From contig JAEVHH010000001.1 of the NCBI GenBank assembly GCA_017607445.1, positions 3,224,001-3,288,000 of the forward strand: a stretch of DNA of 64,000 bases, in the 5' to 3' direction. The notes below the pieces were generated by a model. That model was not told where the DNA came from and made no database searches. It saw only the letters and a program-made list of their open reading frames with translations. The DNA comes from Histoplasma ohiense. Its lineage: Eukaryota > Ascomycota > Eurotiomycetes > Onygenales > Ajellomycetaceae. Positions 34,513-45,946 of this stretch are shown piece after piece. The position numbers were made by a program, and so were the translations under genes. Numbering within the stretch: position 1 is the first letter of the stretch; the number at the start of each line of letters is the position of its first letter.

Positions 34513-35637
34513 TTAGAAGACTTGCTCAACAGTGCTGTACATAGGTGCTGAGCCATCATCATTCTTCTTTGCTCTATCCTTCCATTCTGAAGGGCGCTTC
34601 TCAGGGTGTGCAAAGAAGCAGTTGGGTTCCACATGGCCATCCTTCTTGCAGTGGGTGCATCTCTTGGTGTCCTTGTTATCTTTATCCTTCTTGTTGGTAG
34701 CAGTATTGGTATTCTTGTCATCCAACGGCAGGCGGAGGAGTATATCATTGCAAAGGTCGAGGAAGTTGTCTTCAAGTGGTCTGGTATTATCATCCTTTGC
34801 TGCATGGTCCATACGATCTTTGACAAATGAGGACCAGCTCTTGGTGAGGCCGTTGAGGAGTTTATCGAATAGTATGAAGTTGGGGACCTCATATCCTAGG
34901 CGGATATATTCAACACGGATTGCTAGGAGGCGTTCTATGAAGGAGCGACTAGATCCCCCATAGGTGGCAGCTGTGATATCATTGAATTCCTTTGATAGAC
35001 GAGCTCTGCGGATCTCCACCCTTTCTGAAAAAGATGCCTCTATGGCCTTCCATAGAGCAGAAGAATCTAGGGAATCTTGAGGTGTAGTAAAAAGAGATTT
35101 AGCTTCAACAGAAACTGAAGACCATATTAAATTGTATAACCAGGAGTTGCGTTCCTCCCAGTATCGTTTCATATCTTTGCTGGCATTTTCCAGGGGTTTG
35201 GTGGTGAGGATATCATCAGTGTGAGATTGCTTGATGGCAAGCAGAATCTCTTCCTTCCAAATCGGGTAATTAGATGCTGATTTTAGGAAACCTGGTTTTT
35301 GAATGAATTTGACGCGTTCACGGAATTCTTGAAGGACTCTGCTCAAGGCAGGGGTATCACCCTGATCACGCAGGTGGGCAGCAAGGTCAGGGCTTAGTTC
35401 ATTGCCATCATGAGCATCAGCAGGGGTGCTAGCAGCTCTCATCTGGCGTAGTTCATCATCTAACTGAGCAATACAATGCCTCAGCACTGCAGCTTCATCT
35501 TGATCTGCCATCTCTTCGTGTTCTGGGGCTTGATATCGTGGTCGTCGGGTGGTTATTGGTGTTGGAAAGGATCCAGGTGCACTGGTTTGGTTCTCTGGTG
35601 TTTCTTCGCAGTTTGTTGCTCGCGTACTAATAGGCAT
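34513..35637 (-). CDS. gag: Gag polyprotein of Ty1/copia-type element
   Basis: Single open frame of 374 residues from ATG 35637. Residues about 110-260 hold the capsid-like segment typical of copia Gag (PIWKEEILLAIKQS, WLYNLIWSSVS, LWKAIEASFSERVEIRRARL and LLNGLTKSWSSFV). Near the C-terminus is one retroviral-type zinc knuckle CTHCKKDGHVEPNC, spacing CX2CX4HX4C. The N-terminal 60 residues are polar and there is a short predicted coiled coil (IAQLDDELRQMRAAS). The frame stops with STVEQVF and no pol frame follows. Gag packages element RNA into virus-like particles; this copy would need reverse transcriptase and integrase from a related full-length element. Confidence 0.9.
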   Translation of the reverse strand: MPISTRATNCEETPENQTSAPGSFPTPITTRRPRYQAPEHEEMADQDEAAVLRHCIAQLDDELRQMRAASTPADAHDGNELSPDLAAHLRDQGDTPALSRVLQEFRERVKFIQKPGFLKSASNYPIWKEEILLAIKQSHTDDILTTKPLENASKDMKRYWEERNSWLYNLIWSSVSVEAKSLFTTPQDSLDSSALWKAIEASFSERVEIRRARLSKEFNDITAATYGGSSRSFIERLLAIRVEYIRLGYEVPNFILFDKLLNGLTKSWSSFVKDRMDHAAKDDNTRPLEDNFLDLCNDILLRLPLDDKNTNTATNKKDKDNKDTKRCTHCKKDGHVEPNCFFAHPEKRPSEWKDRAKKNDDGSAPMYSTVEQVF

Positions 35638-35754
35638 TTGGTTATCAAGTTATTGAGGTTATCAGATATCAGGGTATCAAAATGAATGGAAGAAGAGGTT
35701 CTTTTAACAAAAGAAGAGGTTATTAAAGAGATTATTGCAAGTTATCGCTTCGTA

Positions 35755-35776
35755 GAAGTGCAAGGGCTTCATAACC
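35755..35776 (-). other. Candidate primer-binding site
   Basis: Directly after the 5' LTR on the minus strand the sequence is GGTTATGAAGCCC. Apart from one extra A this is complementary to the anticodon arm of initiator tRNA-Met (GGGCUCAUAACC), the site used by copia elements that prime from a half tRNA. Role inferred from position and pairing. Confidence 0.55.
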
Positions 35777-35877
35777 TGTGAGAGGGTTGCTCTTGGTTGG
35801 TTGTTTATCTATCTAGTGGCAACTAATATATGTATGTGTGGGTCACGTGGGATAGGGCTTGTGTAGTAGCTCCAACA
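35777..35877 (-). repeat. LTR (5' LTR in element orientation)
   Basis: 101 bp, identical to 33915-34015; promoter of the element is expected here. Confidence 0.95.
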
Positions 35878-35882
35878 GTTTA
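35878..35882. repeat. Target-site duplication, right copy
   Basis: GTTTA immediately outside the right LTR; matches 33910-33914. Confidence 0.9.
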
Positions 35883-37406
35883 ACTACCTTAGTCATCCAG
35901 TCGAGGAGTTGAAGGAGGATTAATTCTCAAAGCGCTTTAGCGAGCTTTATCGTTGGTTGGCAAAACAAGGCCAAATTGGAGCTAGCTGTTTTAGGCATGG
36001 TTCTAGCACCTTCCACCTGTTAGGCATGGGTCATTTGCATCCCTTCTCGTGAGTGTACAAAAGATAATGTGTTCGCGATGCACATGTTTGGGATTACGCG
36101 TACAAGCTGCGTATGTCTTGCAAGCCCATTGCGTGAGAGTGAAGGAGGTTGATTAAAATTGAATATTGCAAAGAGGACCTCCACACTAAGCAGATCGTGA
36201 TGCGAGAGATGTAGTCTTGGAGACAATCTGTATTTATAGAATTAATGGTCTGCTCTACAGCTAACATCATTCAAAAAGAGAACTTACTTCGTTCTAGGTT
36301 ATAATAGTTGCCGGCTAAAGGAGCAGCGTGAATGATGTGCAGACCCACCATGTTAAAATATTAGACGGATCCTGCAGCGCCAAGACGCAAAATATTTTTA
36401 GTACGTACGGCCTTCCTATAGGCATAGATGCCACGATTCGACGCTGCCGTGGTGTAGGCCTTGTAAATATCATATTAATCTAATTGGAAAGCTCTTGTAT
36501 GCTGGGTAAAAGATATAATAATAATCCATCACTATAATTGGCACTAATAATTAATATTGGGTGGTTCTAACTCTGCAGTGAAATAATAATAATCTCATCA
36601 ACAATTTCATGAATTTGAATGTTGAAGATGAGATTGTAGTTGCAGCTGCTGCCACTGCTGCCACCACTGCTGCTGCTGCTGTTTATATGATTATTTTGAG
36701 CTCTAATCTTGACAAAAAGCAAGATCTTTCATATTAATATAGACTGTCTGTTTCATACACTCATTCTAAGTTCAATCTTGAGAGTATATCTTACAAGTGA
36801 ATGGTATTCAAATTTCAGTTTATCAAAGTCTTTACATGAAATATCAAGATTTATTAGTTCCATTTCACTCATGTTTTAATAATTCTAGTCACTTTACACT
36901 CTCATTCTGATCCTGGTCTCACTGGAAATCACATCAAGAAATGGACTGGGACCAAACCAAATCAAATCAAATATGTAATTCATGGTCCCACCGGCCAGTC
37001 TAATACTCACAAGATATATATTTTTGAATAAAAAATTAGTTCAATTGATAGAAAATTAGAAAATTAATTCTTCAAAGTAATAGAGAAATGATCTATAAGT
37101 GAGATTGTACAGTGATTCTATCTCAAACATAATGATTGAAGCAAATCATTTCTGTGTTGCTAACAAACTGAAACTGTTTTTTCTCAGACAACTTCACAAA
37201 GAGTTTGCTGAGGATATCCCATTTAGGTTTAGTGTAAGCCCCTTGACAGTTGATTGGCTCAGATGTTAGCAGGACTTGGCAGTAGTTCAGATTGGGTTAG
37301 CTCAAAGTGGAGTGGCTGAGTTTTACTGAGATAAGATTAGGCGAGGCGCAAAGTCGATGGCAACATTTCGACTTACACTCGTGGGAGCAATAATATCCAG
37401 CTCAAC
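35883..37406. other. AT-rich spacer upstream of Cwc24 gene
   Basis: Very AT-rich from about 36450 to 37150, with a CTG/CCA trinucleotide stretch at 36645-36682. Nothing coding-like on either strand. The final few hundred bases should be the Cwc24 promoter. Confidence 0.55.
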
Positions 37407-38546
37407 ATGGATGAGGTACAAATAGAACAGACCGTTCCCCAAATTTCATTTAAGAAAAGATCTGCCAAAGCAAAATCCAGCTTGCGCAAGAAAGCTCCGT
37501 CGCCCGCTCCCACCTCAGAAACCACATCAGGATCTGACTATTCCGCCTCCGACGAAGAAGGCGGACGTACAGTCAAACGCAGACGCAAAAATGCCACGGT
37601 AACCGCATCATCTGCGGATACAAGCGTGCAACGCCATACCACTGTTGCCGCTGTGAATGATGGCGATGAAAATGGCGGCTCTGCATCATCCTTCTCTGCC
37701 GCACACTTTGCCCACCAGCAAACGAATAACGCAACAAAACATTCAAACTGGTTCGACGAAGAAATAGGAGGAGGCGAAAAGGACGAGCAGCTGCTTAGCG
37801 CGAAGAATCTATTGGGCAATACCAGAAGCAAACCTACCGCTGCCAGCTCCATAGCAACATCGAGCGGAGATGTGGACGGCACATATCGCGGCACAGCAAA
37901 CTACCAATCCTTTATCCAAAAGAACCCCAACGCCCCTTCCAAGCAGTTCGGCCCCATTAAGGCCGCCACAAATATTAGAACTATCACTATCACCGATTAT
38001 TCCCCAGATGTCTGCAAGGATTACAAGCTGACAGGATACTGTGGGTTCGGGGATGGGTGTAAATTCCTGCATGCCCGGGAAGACTACAAGGCGGGTTGGG
38101 AGCTGGATCGAGATTGGGAGATTGGGACAAAGGGAAAGAAGGTTGTGGGGCGGACGGTTGCGAGTCGGGCGTCGAAAACCGGAAATGGAGATGGGGATGC
38201 GAATGCTAGTGGTGGCGAAGATGAGGATGATGAGGATGAACTACTGGAGAACATTCCGTTCGCATGCGTGATTTGCAAGAAGGCATATCAGGAGCCGATT
38301 GTTACGAAGTGCGGGCATTACTTCTGCGAGAGTTGTGCGTTACAACGGTATAGGAAGAATCCCTCGTGCGCGGCTTGCGGTGCTGGGACTGGCGGGGTGT
38401 TCAATACGGCTAAGAAGTTGAGGAGGTTGCTTGAGAGGAAGAGAGAGCGGATTCGAAGGAGAAAGGAGAAGGCGATGGAGGAGGACGGAGATGTAAGTGA
38501 GGATGAGGATGAGGGAGTAGGGGTAGGTGAGAGCGCAAGCGAATAG
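37407..38546 (+). CDS. cwc24: Pre-mRNA-splicing factor Cwc24 (C3H1 and RING)
   Basis: Single exon, 379 residues, starting MDEVQIEQTVPQISFKKRS. A CCCH zinc finger at about 202-222 reads CKDYKLTGYCGFGDGCKFLH (CX8CX5CX3H). The conserved ELDRDWEIGTKGKK linker is typical of this family. A C3HC4 RING at about 286-325 contains CVICKKAYQEPI, CGHYFCESCA and CAACG. This domain pair is diagnostic of Cwc24/RNF113A, a spliceosome component that acts around the first catalytic step and, in animals, has ubiquitin-ligase activity. The N-terminus is low-complexity and acidic or basic; the C-terminus ends in an arginine-rich helix and an acidic tail. It acts in the nucleus. No intron is needed. Confidence 0.95.
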   Translation: MDEVQIEQTVPQISFKKRSAKAKSSLRKKAPSPAPTSETTSGSDYSASDEEGGRTVKRRRKNATVTASSADTSVQRHTTVAAVNDGDENGGSASSFSAAHFAHQQTNNATKHSNWFDEEIGGGEKDEQLLSAKNLLGNTRSKPTAASSIATSSGDVDGTYRGTANYQSFIQKNPNAPSKQFGPIKAATNIRTITITDYSPDVCKDYKLTGYCGFGDGCKFLHAREDYKAGWELDRDWEIGTKGKKVVGRTVASRASKTGNGDGDANASGGEDEDDEDELLENIPFACVICKKAYQEPIVTKCGHYFCESCALQRYRKNPSCAACGAGTGGVFNTAKKLRRLLERKRERIRRRKEKAMEEDGDVSEDEDEGVGVGESASE

Positions 38547-39384
38547 GGAAGAGTTGATATATTGTCATATTCGGTTCGCATGGGGGATATTTGCTCCTAG
38601 CTTTTTTGAATTCAAAAATATGACTCTTGATTCCTTGAATCAGTGTATTCTCTATACTATACATGTGACGAGGATATTCGATGGCCGTGGTGCAAGGAGG
38701 TAGTTATGATACAATACATCCGTTGGCCAGATCTCCAAAGCTTCTAATCGGGTTCTACTGCGTACAGGTGTAAATACTTTAGATACTGAATATCTCGATA
38801 TGTACTAGCAATTGACAATTGAAGAGTACTCTTCAACTTGCTTGCATATAGCACATGTGAGCATTAATCCGATGCATCCTTTCCGTTTGGCCCTCACTCC
38901 ACGCTTCTTGGTATGTGGCTTACAGCAGCGTGGAAATGACATATATGTCAGCTACGACGCTTTGGAGCAGTAGCTCTTTGGAATAATCATATCTGCTCTA
39001 CGACTTCCAGGCATTTGTGGTAAACATGCAACTGTGCAAATCACCAATCGAGGTTCAAAAAAGCACCAAGCGGAATACCACGTGATATGATTACATCAGC
39101 CTCCCGCAAGCAACCAACGCCGCCTTCTCCAGCCCCAAGCATCAACCCACCTCCATCCAACTTTAGCTGCCTCCAAATTATCGTGACATCCTGGCTACTT
39201 CCAACCTACCCACTCCGTCTCATTCTGCCACCTGCTTTGTGTTTCTCTACATTCTCGGTCTCATAACTTGTCGACAATAACCGTCCTCTATATCCCACTA
39301 TCCATCCTCCGATCTCCGACTTTATCCTACTCATTTCCCCTCCTGTCAACTTTCCCCCGTTCGAACACTCTTCGGTGGCGCAAG
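38547..39384. other. Intergenic, 3' of Cwc24 and promoter of Rad23 gene
   Basis: No gene is seen. Pyrimidine-rich leader sequence runs from about 39150 to the Rad23 start codon at 39385. Confidence 0.6.
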
Positions 39385-41241
39385 ATGAAACTGACATTTA
39401 GAGTAAGCTCATACTCCTTTTCTTCCTCTCGTTTGTTCTCGAGAGGCGTCGTTACTACAGAGTCATTTCCTCTGAGATTTTACATGGCTGATGTCCCTTT
39501 TTTTTGTAGGATTTGAAGCAGCAGAAGTTTGTGATTGAGGCCGAACCTTCCGAAACGGTACGCTTACCCCTCTTTTCGTACATAGAAGAACATATATGTG
39601 CAGGACGATAGATTTCCCCGTCCATGACAGTTCGCGATTATAATCTTTTAACCCACGCAGCCCTGCTAATACCCCATTTATCCGATAGGTTGGCCAAGTC
39701 AAAGAGAAGATCTCTCAGGAAAAGGGCTGGGATGTTGCTCAACAAAAACTTATCTATTCAGGTTTGTCATCTTGTACTTTCTTTTTTTTTTTTTTTTTTC
39801 CTATTGTTGTTAATTTCCTGGCTTTTTACCTCCCTCCTCTTGGGCGGCAGGCAAGCCCCCCGTGGTGTTCTTAAGCTGTTGTCAAGAAAGTTGTTGAGGA
39901 AGTGGGGCAGAGAGAAGCGGTGGAGGGGACATCTTGCTCTTGCGTTGAAAACACACAGCTAATAATATTGATGTCTCATCTCAGGCAAAATTCTACAAGA
40001 TGCAAATACTATTGAATCATATAACATCGAGGAGAAAGGCTTCATAGTCTGCATGGTCTCAAAAGTATTTACCCCCCACTAAGTATCAAAAAGCTCCGCG
40101 ATGCTCGGTTTACTGACCTTATAATTTTTCCTTTGGGCGCAGCCAAAACTGGCCCCGTCAACATCAGCAGGTGTATCTTCTCAGGCTCCGTCAACTCCCG
40201 CTCCCGCCGCCGCTTCAACCCCTGCCGCCCCCGCACACCGTTCCAATCCCCTCACTTCAGATATCACCGCTACCCCATCACCTGCAGCTCCGGTCGCTGC
40301 CCCAGCTGCGGGTGGTTCTACTACGTTCAATGACCCATCAGCTCTCCTTATGGGCCCTCAGGGCGAACAGGTAGTCGCACAGATGGAGTCTATGGGGTTC
40401 CCAAGAAGTGATATAGACCGTGCCATGAGAGCCGCGTATTTTAATCCAGATCGAGCAATCGAGTATCTCTTAAATGTAAGCCTTCGGGTAATTTCTTTTC
40501 TCCGGAGAGATCCACTAACCCTATCAAGGGTATCCCCGAGACCACTCGAGCCGAGCACCGAGAAGCTGCCCCTGCCCCTCCCGCTACAACAACTCCTAGC
40601 GGCAGCACAGCAGCGCCACCAACAACCGCGGCAGTTGGAGACGATGAGCACATCAACCTTTTCGAGGCTGCAGCGCAAGCTGGCGCTCCGCAACTGGGTG
40701 GAGCCGGGCGCGGCGCTCGCGCTGCAGGACAGGGGTTAGCACCTCCCGCCGAAGGGGGAAACCTTGGCAATCTAGATTTCCTGCGGAGCAACCCTCACTT
40801 CCAACAGTTACGACAACTCGTGCAGCAACAGCCGCAGATGCTCGAGCCAATCCTGCAACAAGTTGGCGCCGGTAATCCGCAACTCGCACAACTCATTGGA
40901 CAGAATCAGGATCAGTTTCTCCAGCTGCTCAGCGAGGATATCGATGATGATGCACAGTTACCTCCAGGCACACATCAGATTACCGTAACGGAGGAAGAAA
41001 GAGATGCAATTGAAAGGGTATGTAAAGAGTTGCCCCTTCTCTTTCGTTACGTTCAACATAAATTCATAGGTTCGCTGGATGGACTCTTTTAAACTTACAT
41101 GTGGATTCTATTTCTGTGCAGCTCTGTCGTCTAGGATTCCCTCGAGACTCTGTCATCCAAGCTTACTTCGCCTGCGATAAAAACGAGGAGCTAGCGGCGA
41201 ATTTCCTGTTTGAGCAACCTGACGAGGGTGACGATAATTGA
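39385..41241 (+). CDS. rad23: UV excision repair protein Rad23
   Basis: Seven exons: 39385-39402, 39510-39557, 39689-39761, 39985-40064, 40143-40475, 40529-41017 and 41122-41241. All have GT-AG borders and matching phase; the product is 386 residues. The N-terminal ubiquitin-like domain (residues 1-75) starts [20 protein letters not shown] and contains [18 protein letters not shown]. An Ala/Pro/Thr linker leads to UBA1 (about 146-184, [20 protein letters not shown]). The XPC/Rad4-binding domain follows (about 267-320, [20 protein letters not shown]), then UBA2 (about 340-381, [20 protein letters not shown]). Rad23 pairs with Rad4 in nucleotide excision repair and shuttles ubiquitinated proteins to the proteasome. 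The first exon of only 18 nt and the split ubiquitin-like domain make automated prediction of the start error-prone. Confidence 0.96.
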
Positions 41242-44200
41242 AAAAGCAAAGAAAAGAAAGAAACCGACAAAAAATCTCGCGGCTCGTTCTTTCTTTTCCT
41301 TGGCTTCTTCCTGTGGAAATTCTCCCTATAACTTCCATCACTTACCCACCCTTAAACCCTCCCCATCGTCCCCATTCGGTTGTATTTAAAAATCTCACAT
41401 CTACTCCACCTTTCCGACATCCTCCCATCCAACCATCTAATTTAACTCATATTTGCACTCTGCCCTTGCCTCTTCTACTCCCTCAATTATGAAATCTCTG
41501 GCTATCCGCTTACTTTAACTCCCTCCCCAGACCTCGGTATGGGGTTACTTTATACACGAATCCTATCAGATATTCTTGTTGCTGTTATTGTTGTATTTCT
41601 TTTCTTCAAATTTCCCCTCCTGTTCCTGCTCTCAAAGCCACATAACTTAACTTTACTACTGGTACTCTTCTAGCAATAGCACGCGAATGGAAATCTCAAA
41701 CCGAGTTGCCTTATTTATTTTATTTTTCATTTTTGTTATTATTCATTTGTTCGTATCGTTGCTGGTCGACTTTGATTATTCCTCCTTGGACTGAAACTGC
41801 TTAACTGGTGCCTGGCTTGTTTTGAGGAACCTATTTCCTCCTTTGTTTTTCTTTCCGTTTCTTCATTTTAATCAATTTTAATCGATATCAAATTTGATTC
41901 CATTCTGATATTTTGATTCATACTACAAACACACAGACACAGAAACAGACACACAGATATATATATATATATATATAATTACCTCTCCCAGTCTAGTTTA
42001 CTATAGACAAGAGATCTATTCATCAATAGGGAAACCAGAATAAATCAATATAATTAAGCAGTGTCAATAACCGAGACTGGACATGTTCGTATACAGAACA
42101 TTTATGTACTGTAATCTGTACAACTGCGCTTGTTGAAGGGTGAGCCCTTTTCCCCAATCTCTGAACCCAGCCTCAAAAGAAAAGAAAAAGAGGGTGGAAA
42201 GCATGCTAAGAATCTCTCATTCATTTTTATTCCTTTTCATTTTCTAACTCACTAAATTATTCACGTCTCTACTCACCGATGAAAACCCGCAATTTACTTG
42301 CAATGGCTACATCTTGCAGGTCTCTACGGATTCCTGACGCATTCGCATTGGTGAGGTGGTATCTGTTTGCTTTAGAATCTCCTATACCTCTTGTGCGTAC
42401 ATTCGGATATTCCTTTTTTTTTTTTTTTTCACTTCAATCAGCAAAGAAAAAACTGTGATGTTTGGACCTCACATCAAATCCAATGCTCATAAAACATTGG
42501 CGTCAGTCCGGTGAAACGGGCTACACACGTTTTTTATGTGTCTGATGTCTTTCCCTTTCCGCCAGGGTACATAATCCGTTGATCTCTCATAGAACTTCTA
42601 GGTGCCTGGTCAAGTGTACTGGTATAACCCCATCTTCCCCCCTGGGTCCTCCACATCATCCATCTCCCGAAAGAAAACGATCTTCTTGCTATCATACTGT
42701 CACTTATTCCTTTCAACAATCGCCTCGAATTCCTCGAATTCTAGAACTAAACCCCAACACCCCCCCAAAAAAAATAAAATAAAATAAAATAAAATAAAAT
42801 AAAAAATAAAAAATAATGGCCAAAGGACGGACCCTTGCTCGGATACCACCATGTCAGCTCCGATTGGGTGCTGTTGTTGACGTAGCTTTTATAAACGAGT
42901 TAACCGCCTCGAGACGACGGTGCCCTAGCGCCATGCACGCGGTTCGGAAAGGGAGGAAAAGAAACCTAATTATCGCCAACAAGGCCAGGGGAAAAGTTTG
43001 GAGGTTGTGGGGATGTGTGGGGATGTGTGGGGATGTTGTGGGGATGTGGGATATGGGATTGACGGCTGCTGCAAGCACATAGTTAACTTTCTCACCGTTC
43101 GTTCATTCCCCTCCCCTATCGAAAAGCATGTAAGATAACAACAAACAACAAAATGGACTTCGTGGTGGTTCGATTGGATCGAAAACCTGGTCTCGCGTTG
43201 TGCGCGGATGGGCGTGCTTGAGCTGAAAGGGAGGGAGAGGGAGTTTTGTTATGGCAGCTGTCCAGAATCTGCAAATTTGCGGCATGGGTTCTTTCTTCCC
43301 TGTGGCTAGTTGCTAGCTACTCGGGCCCTCGGCTGTAAGTGCCGTATATACATACCTACCTGCCTTTGCACAGTGATGGGAGTTACAGTACATTCCCTGA
43401 CCCATTGAGTACGGTGGGGAAAAAACCCATAGAGTAAGGGCGTAAGGGAAAAAAACAGAGAGAAATGCAAAAACAAAACAGCAGAAAAGGGATAACAATG
43501 AGAAGCAATCAGCCTCCAGGGCCTCTTCTTTTTTGTATATAATTGCTTTTTGCAAGCTTATCTTTCTATACCAGATCCCCGCGATATTTCCTTGGAAAAT
43601 CACAAAAGGACAACTCTACCTTTCCAATAAGCCCCGGGCGCCTTTCAGCTCAAGCAGCGGTTAAAACATATGAAATGTAGGGCTTCATTTATTTTCAAGC
43701 CCTGTTGCTCTAAAAAAAAAAAAGGGGGATAATCTGAATCGCATCGTCGCCCTCATTTCTTCCTTCCACAACATGATGGGGGGGGGATCAATAAATGCAT
43801 AAACTAAAGGAAATTGAGCAAACTCTACCCACCCTCTCCTCACTTTGTCGATGATTTGACTATTGTTCTAGAACGATTCTGTGTCAAAAAAATCTGCTTA
43901 TCGGTTGCCAGTCACCTTGCAGCTTGCCGTCAAGTGGTGGAACAGACCGCATCGCTTGCTACACAGCAGCAAGTGGCATAAAGGGCGGCATAAAGGCGAC
44001 ATGAGAGAGCTACGGTTCCCTTTTTCCTTTTTAAACCCCCCCCCCTCCCTTCTTTTCAATATCCCCATTACTTTGTACTCCCGAGTATTTCCCGAGAGAT
44101 ATTCCCTAGCTGGCTATTATTACTTCCGTGGACATACTAGCGTGTCTGGAATATTGAGGCTTTCGTCCGTGTACAGCATATGGTAATTGTTCCATCGCAT

Positions 44201-45946
44201 TGTAGAAAACAAAAAAGCTGCGACACAGTTCACAGTCACCGTCTCCTGCGGAAATGTAACTATTTTATCACGCGGTTACATCAGGTGAGACAAGAAAGAA
44301 TTGAATGGAGAGAGAGAGAGAGAGAGAGGAGAAAGGGGAAATGGCTGCGAAAGAGAACACCAGCCAGAAGAACAGCGAAAGAACAGCACACTCATTTCGT
44401 CGACTCTACAGAGTACGTGCGATCCACGATCCACAGGGACACAGTGGACAGCTTGTTGGGAGGCAGACAAAATAAGGCTTAGGCCCGGTCTTGGCGGGCC
44501 GTGCATATGCAAACCAGCCTTTGGGCGAAACTTGATTTTTTGTGCAGCGCCTGGGTTGCACCCACATGCGCATGATATGTGGCAGTGGAGATCGTGGTTG
44601 GGGCTTAAGTATTTTACGTGGCGCCCGTCATTTATACGCGCAGATACCACATCAGGCGTATTGCGGTTCTGTCATTTACGGCCAGATACGCGTATTTGAG
44701 GGGAAATGTGAAATGTGCGGCCGAGCACGCGAGACAGACAAATAAATACGAGTTGAGATCTGGGGCGGTGAATGGTTTTTCTCTCTTGTTTTTTACTTTA
44801 TATACTCAATGCGGAGCCTAGATGCCAGTTATACAGATCCGGATTTGGAGAGGCTGTTATAAAGAGGGGCTGAGAAAGATCGGAATGCATCAAAGTATAC
44901 TTATACTTAACTATGGGGGGGAGAGGGGTGGGTAGTAATGTTTGGCCACCCACTGATCAGTCCCCCTTTGATTTCGATGCTCCGTCGTGGCTAGCGGGCG
45001 CGCCGTTGGGTTCCCTTCGACGTGTCTACTCCCCGTATTATATCCATGGACAACCCCTAAATGACGCACTACGTAACTACGCTGCGTAAGTTGATTGTGA
45101 TTTGAGGTATTTTTATTGTTCGATGGCATCTGCGTTAGGGGATCCACTACTGTTGACTGTTCATCAACACTGCACTTTGGTAAGCACGGATACAATATCT
45201 TATTCGAGGATTCATTGAGTCATTCTTGCTGTCTAAGGCAGAGGGATCTTCTTACCCAAACCTCAAGTCCTGTTGTTGTTAGATACTAGGATATATAGTT
45301 TTGTGCCTGTTGAACAGCCTGCCTGCTGCCTGCTGCATGTTCCAAATGGATGCCTTTGATCTGTTGAACGGAAGGGTCCCGATGATAACAACTAACTACT
45401 ACACCTTTTTTCCTGTTTGAGCTAGTTTCAGTAGAACGGCGGTCAAGAGGGGTCGTTGGATGGCGGCTACCTATTGTGTCACTATTGTCAGCTGCCATGT
45501 GATTAAACAAAGACACGGGCGGGATTCTTTCACGCCCACTTACCAGCTGGTCAACCTCTCTGTTTCTGTCATACCACAGGCTTCTCTCGACCCTGCGTCC
45601 CAGTGGCCTAACAGGATATGAGTTCCGGCGCGCCTGCACCAGCTGGTGGAGTGGTTTTAAGGACCCTGACCCGCGTTTTTGTACTGTACTGTTAGTAGAG
45701 TCTTCAATCATTGGAATCCTGTCCATTTATATATACTAGTACTTACAAATGCATATATTTTTCTGGTATCGATGGATTTTATCCTATGAAGAGATACTTA
45801 TCCTGGTATTTAAATTCTTATATCTGCTATTGTGAAGGAGGTAGTGTGTGGAATGCATTGTTTTACGCCAGAACAAGAGGTTCGGAGAATATTTAAACCG
45901 TCACTGCCAAGGCCCATGCTGGAACAACTTCAGGTCTCATGCTTGA
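41242..45946. other. Long gene-poor region (4.7 kb)
   Basis: No gene that I can support. It contains a TA repeat at about 41959-41976, a T tract at 42413-42430, AAAAT repeats at 42772-42815, GGGGATGTGT repeats at 43007-43040 and a GA repeat at 44307-44330. GTACTGTAC occurs at 45681-45689. Sequence from 44930 to 45680 is less repetitive and GC-richer than its surroundings and may be a worn-out insertion, but no recognisable protein was found. The first several hundred bases should be the Rad23 3' region. Confidence 0.5.

Larger units (their letters stand above)
33910..35882 (-). mobile_element. Non-autonomous Gag-only LTR retrotransposon with target-site duplication
   Basis: The element spans 33915-35877 (1,963 bp), flanked by the 5-bp direct repeat GTTTA at 33910-33914 and 35878-35882. 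Its two 101-bp LTRs are identical base for base. Read on the minus strand it begins TGTTGGAGCTAC and ends CTCTCACA. A candidate primer site follows the 5' LTR and a G7 polypurine tract precedes the 3' LTR. It encodes Gag only. No protease, integrase or reverse transcriptase frame is present, and the space where pol would lie is about 0.5 kb, nearly half of it a minisatellite. The 5-bp duplication, TG...CA ends and Gag type point to the Ty1/copia lineage, in a TRIM-like or short non-autonomous form. Identical LTRs suggest recent insertion. Confidence 0.93.

Noticed and set aside
44911..45726. Pair of minus-strand open frames as a Gag-like gene
   Set aside because: No zinc knuckle, capsid motif, LTR pair or target duplication could be found; kept only as a low-interest observation.
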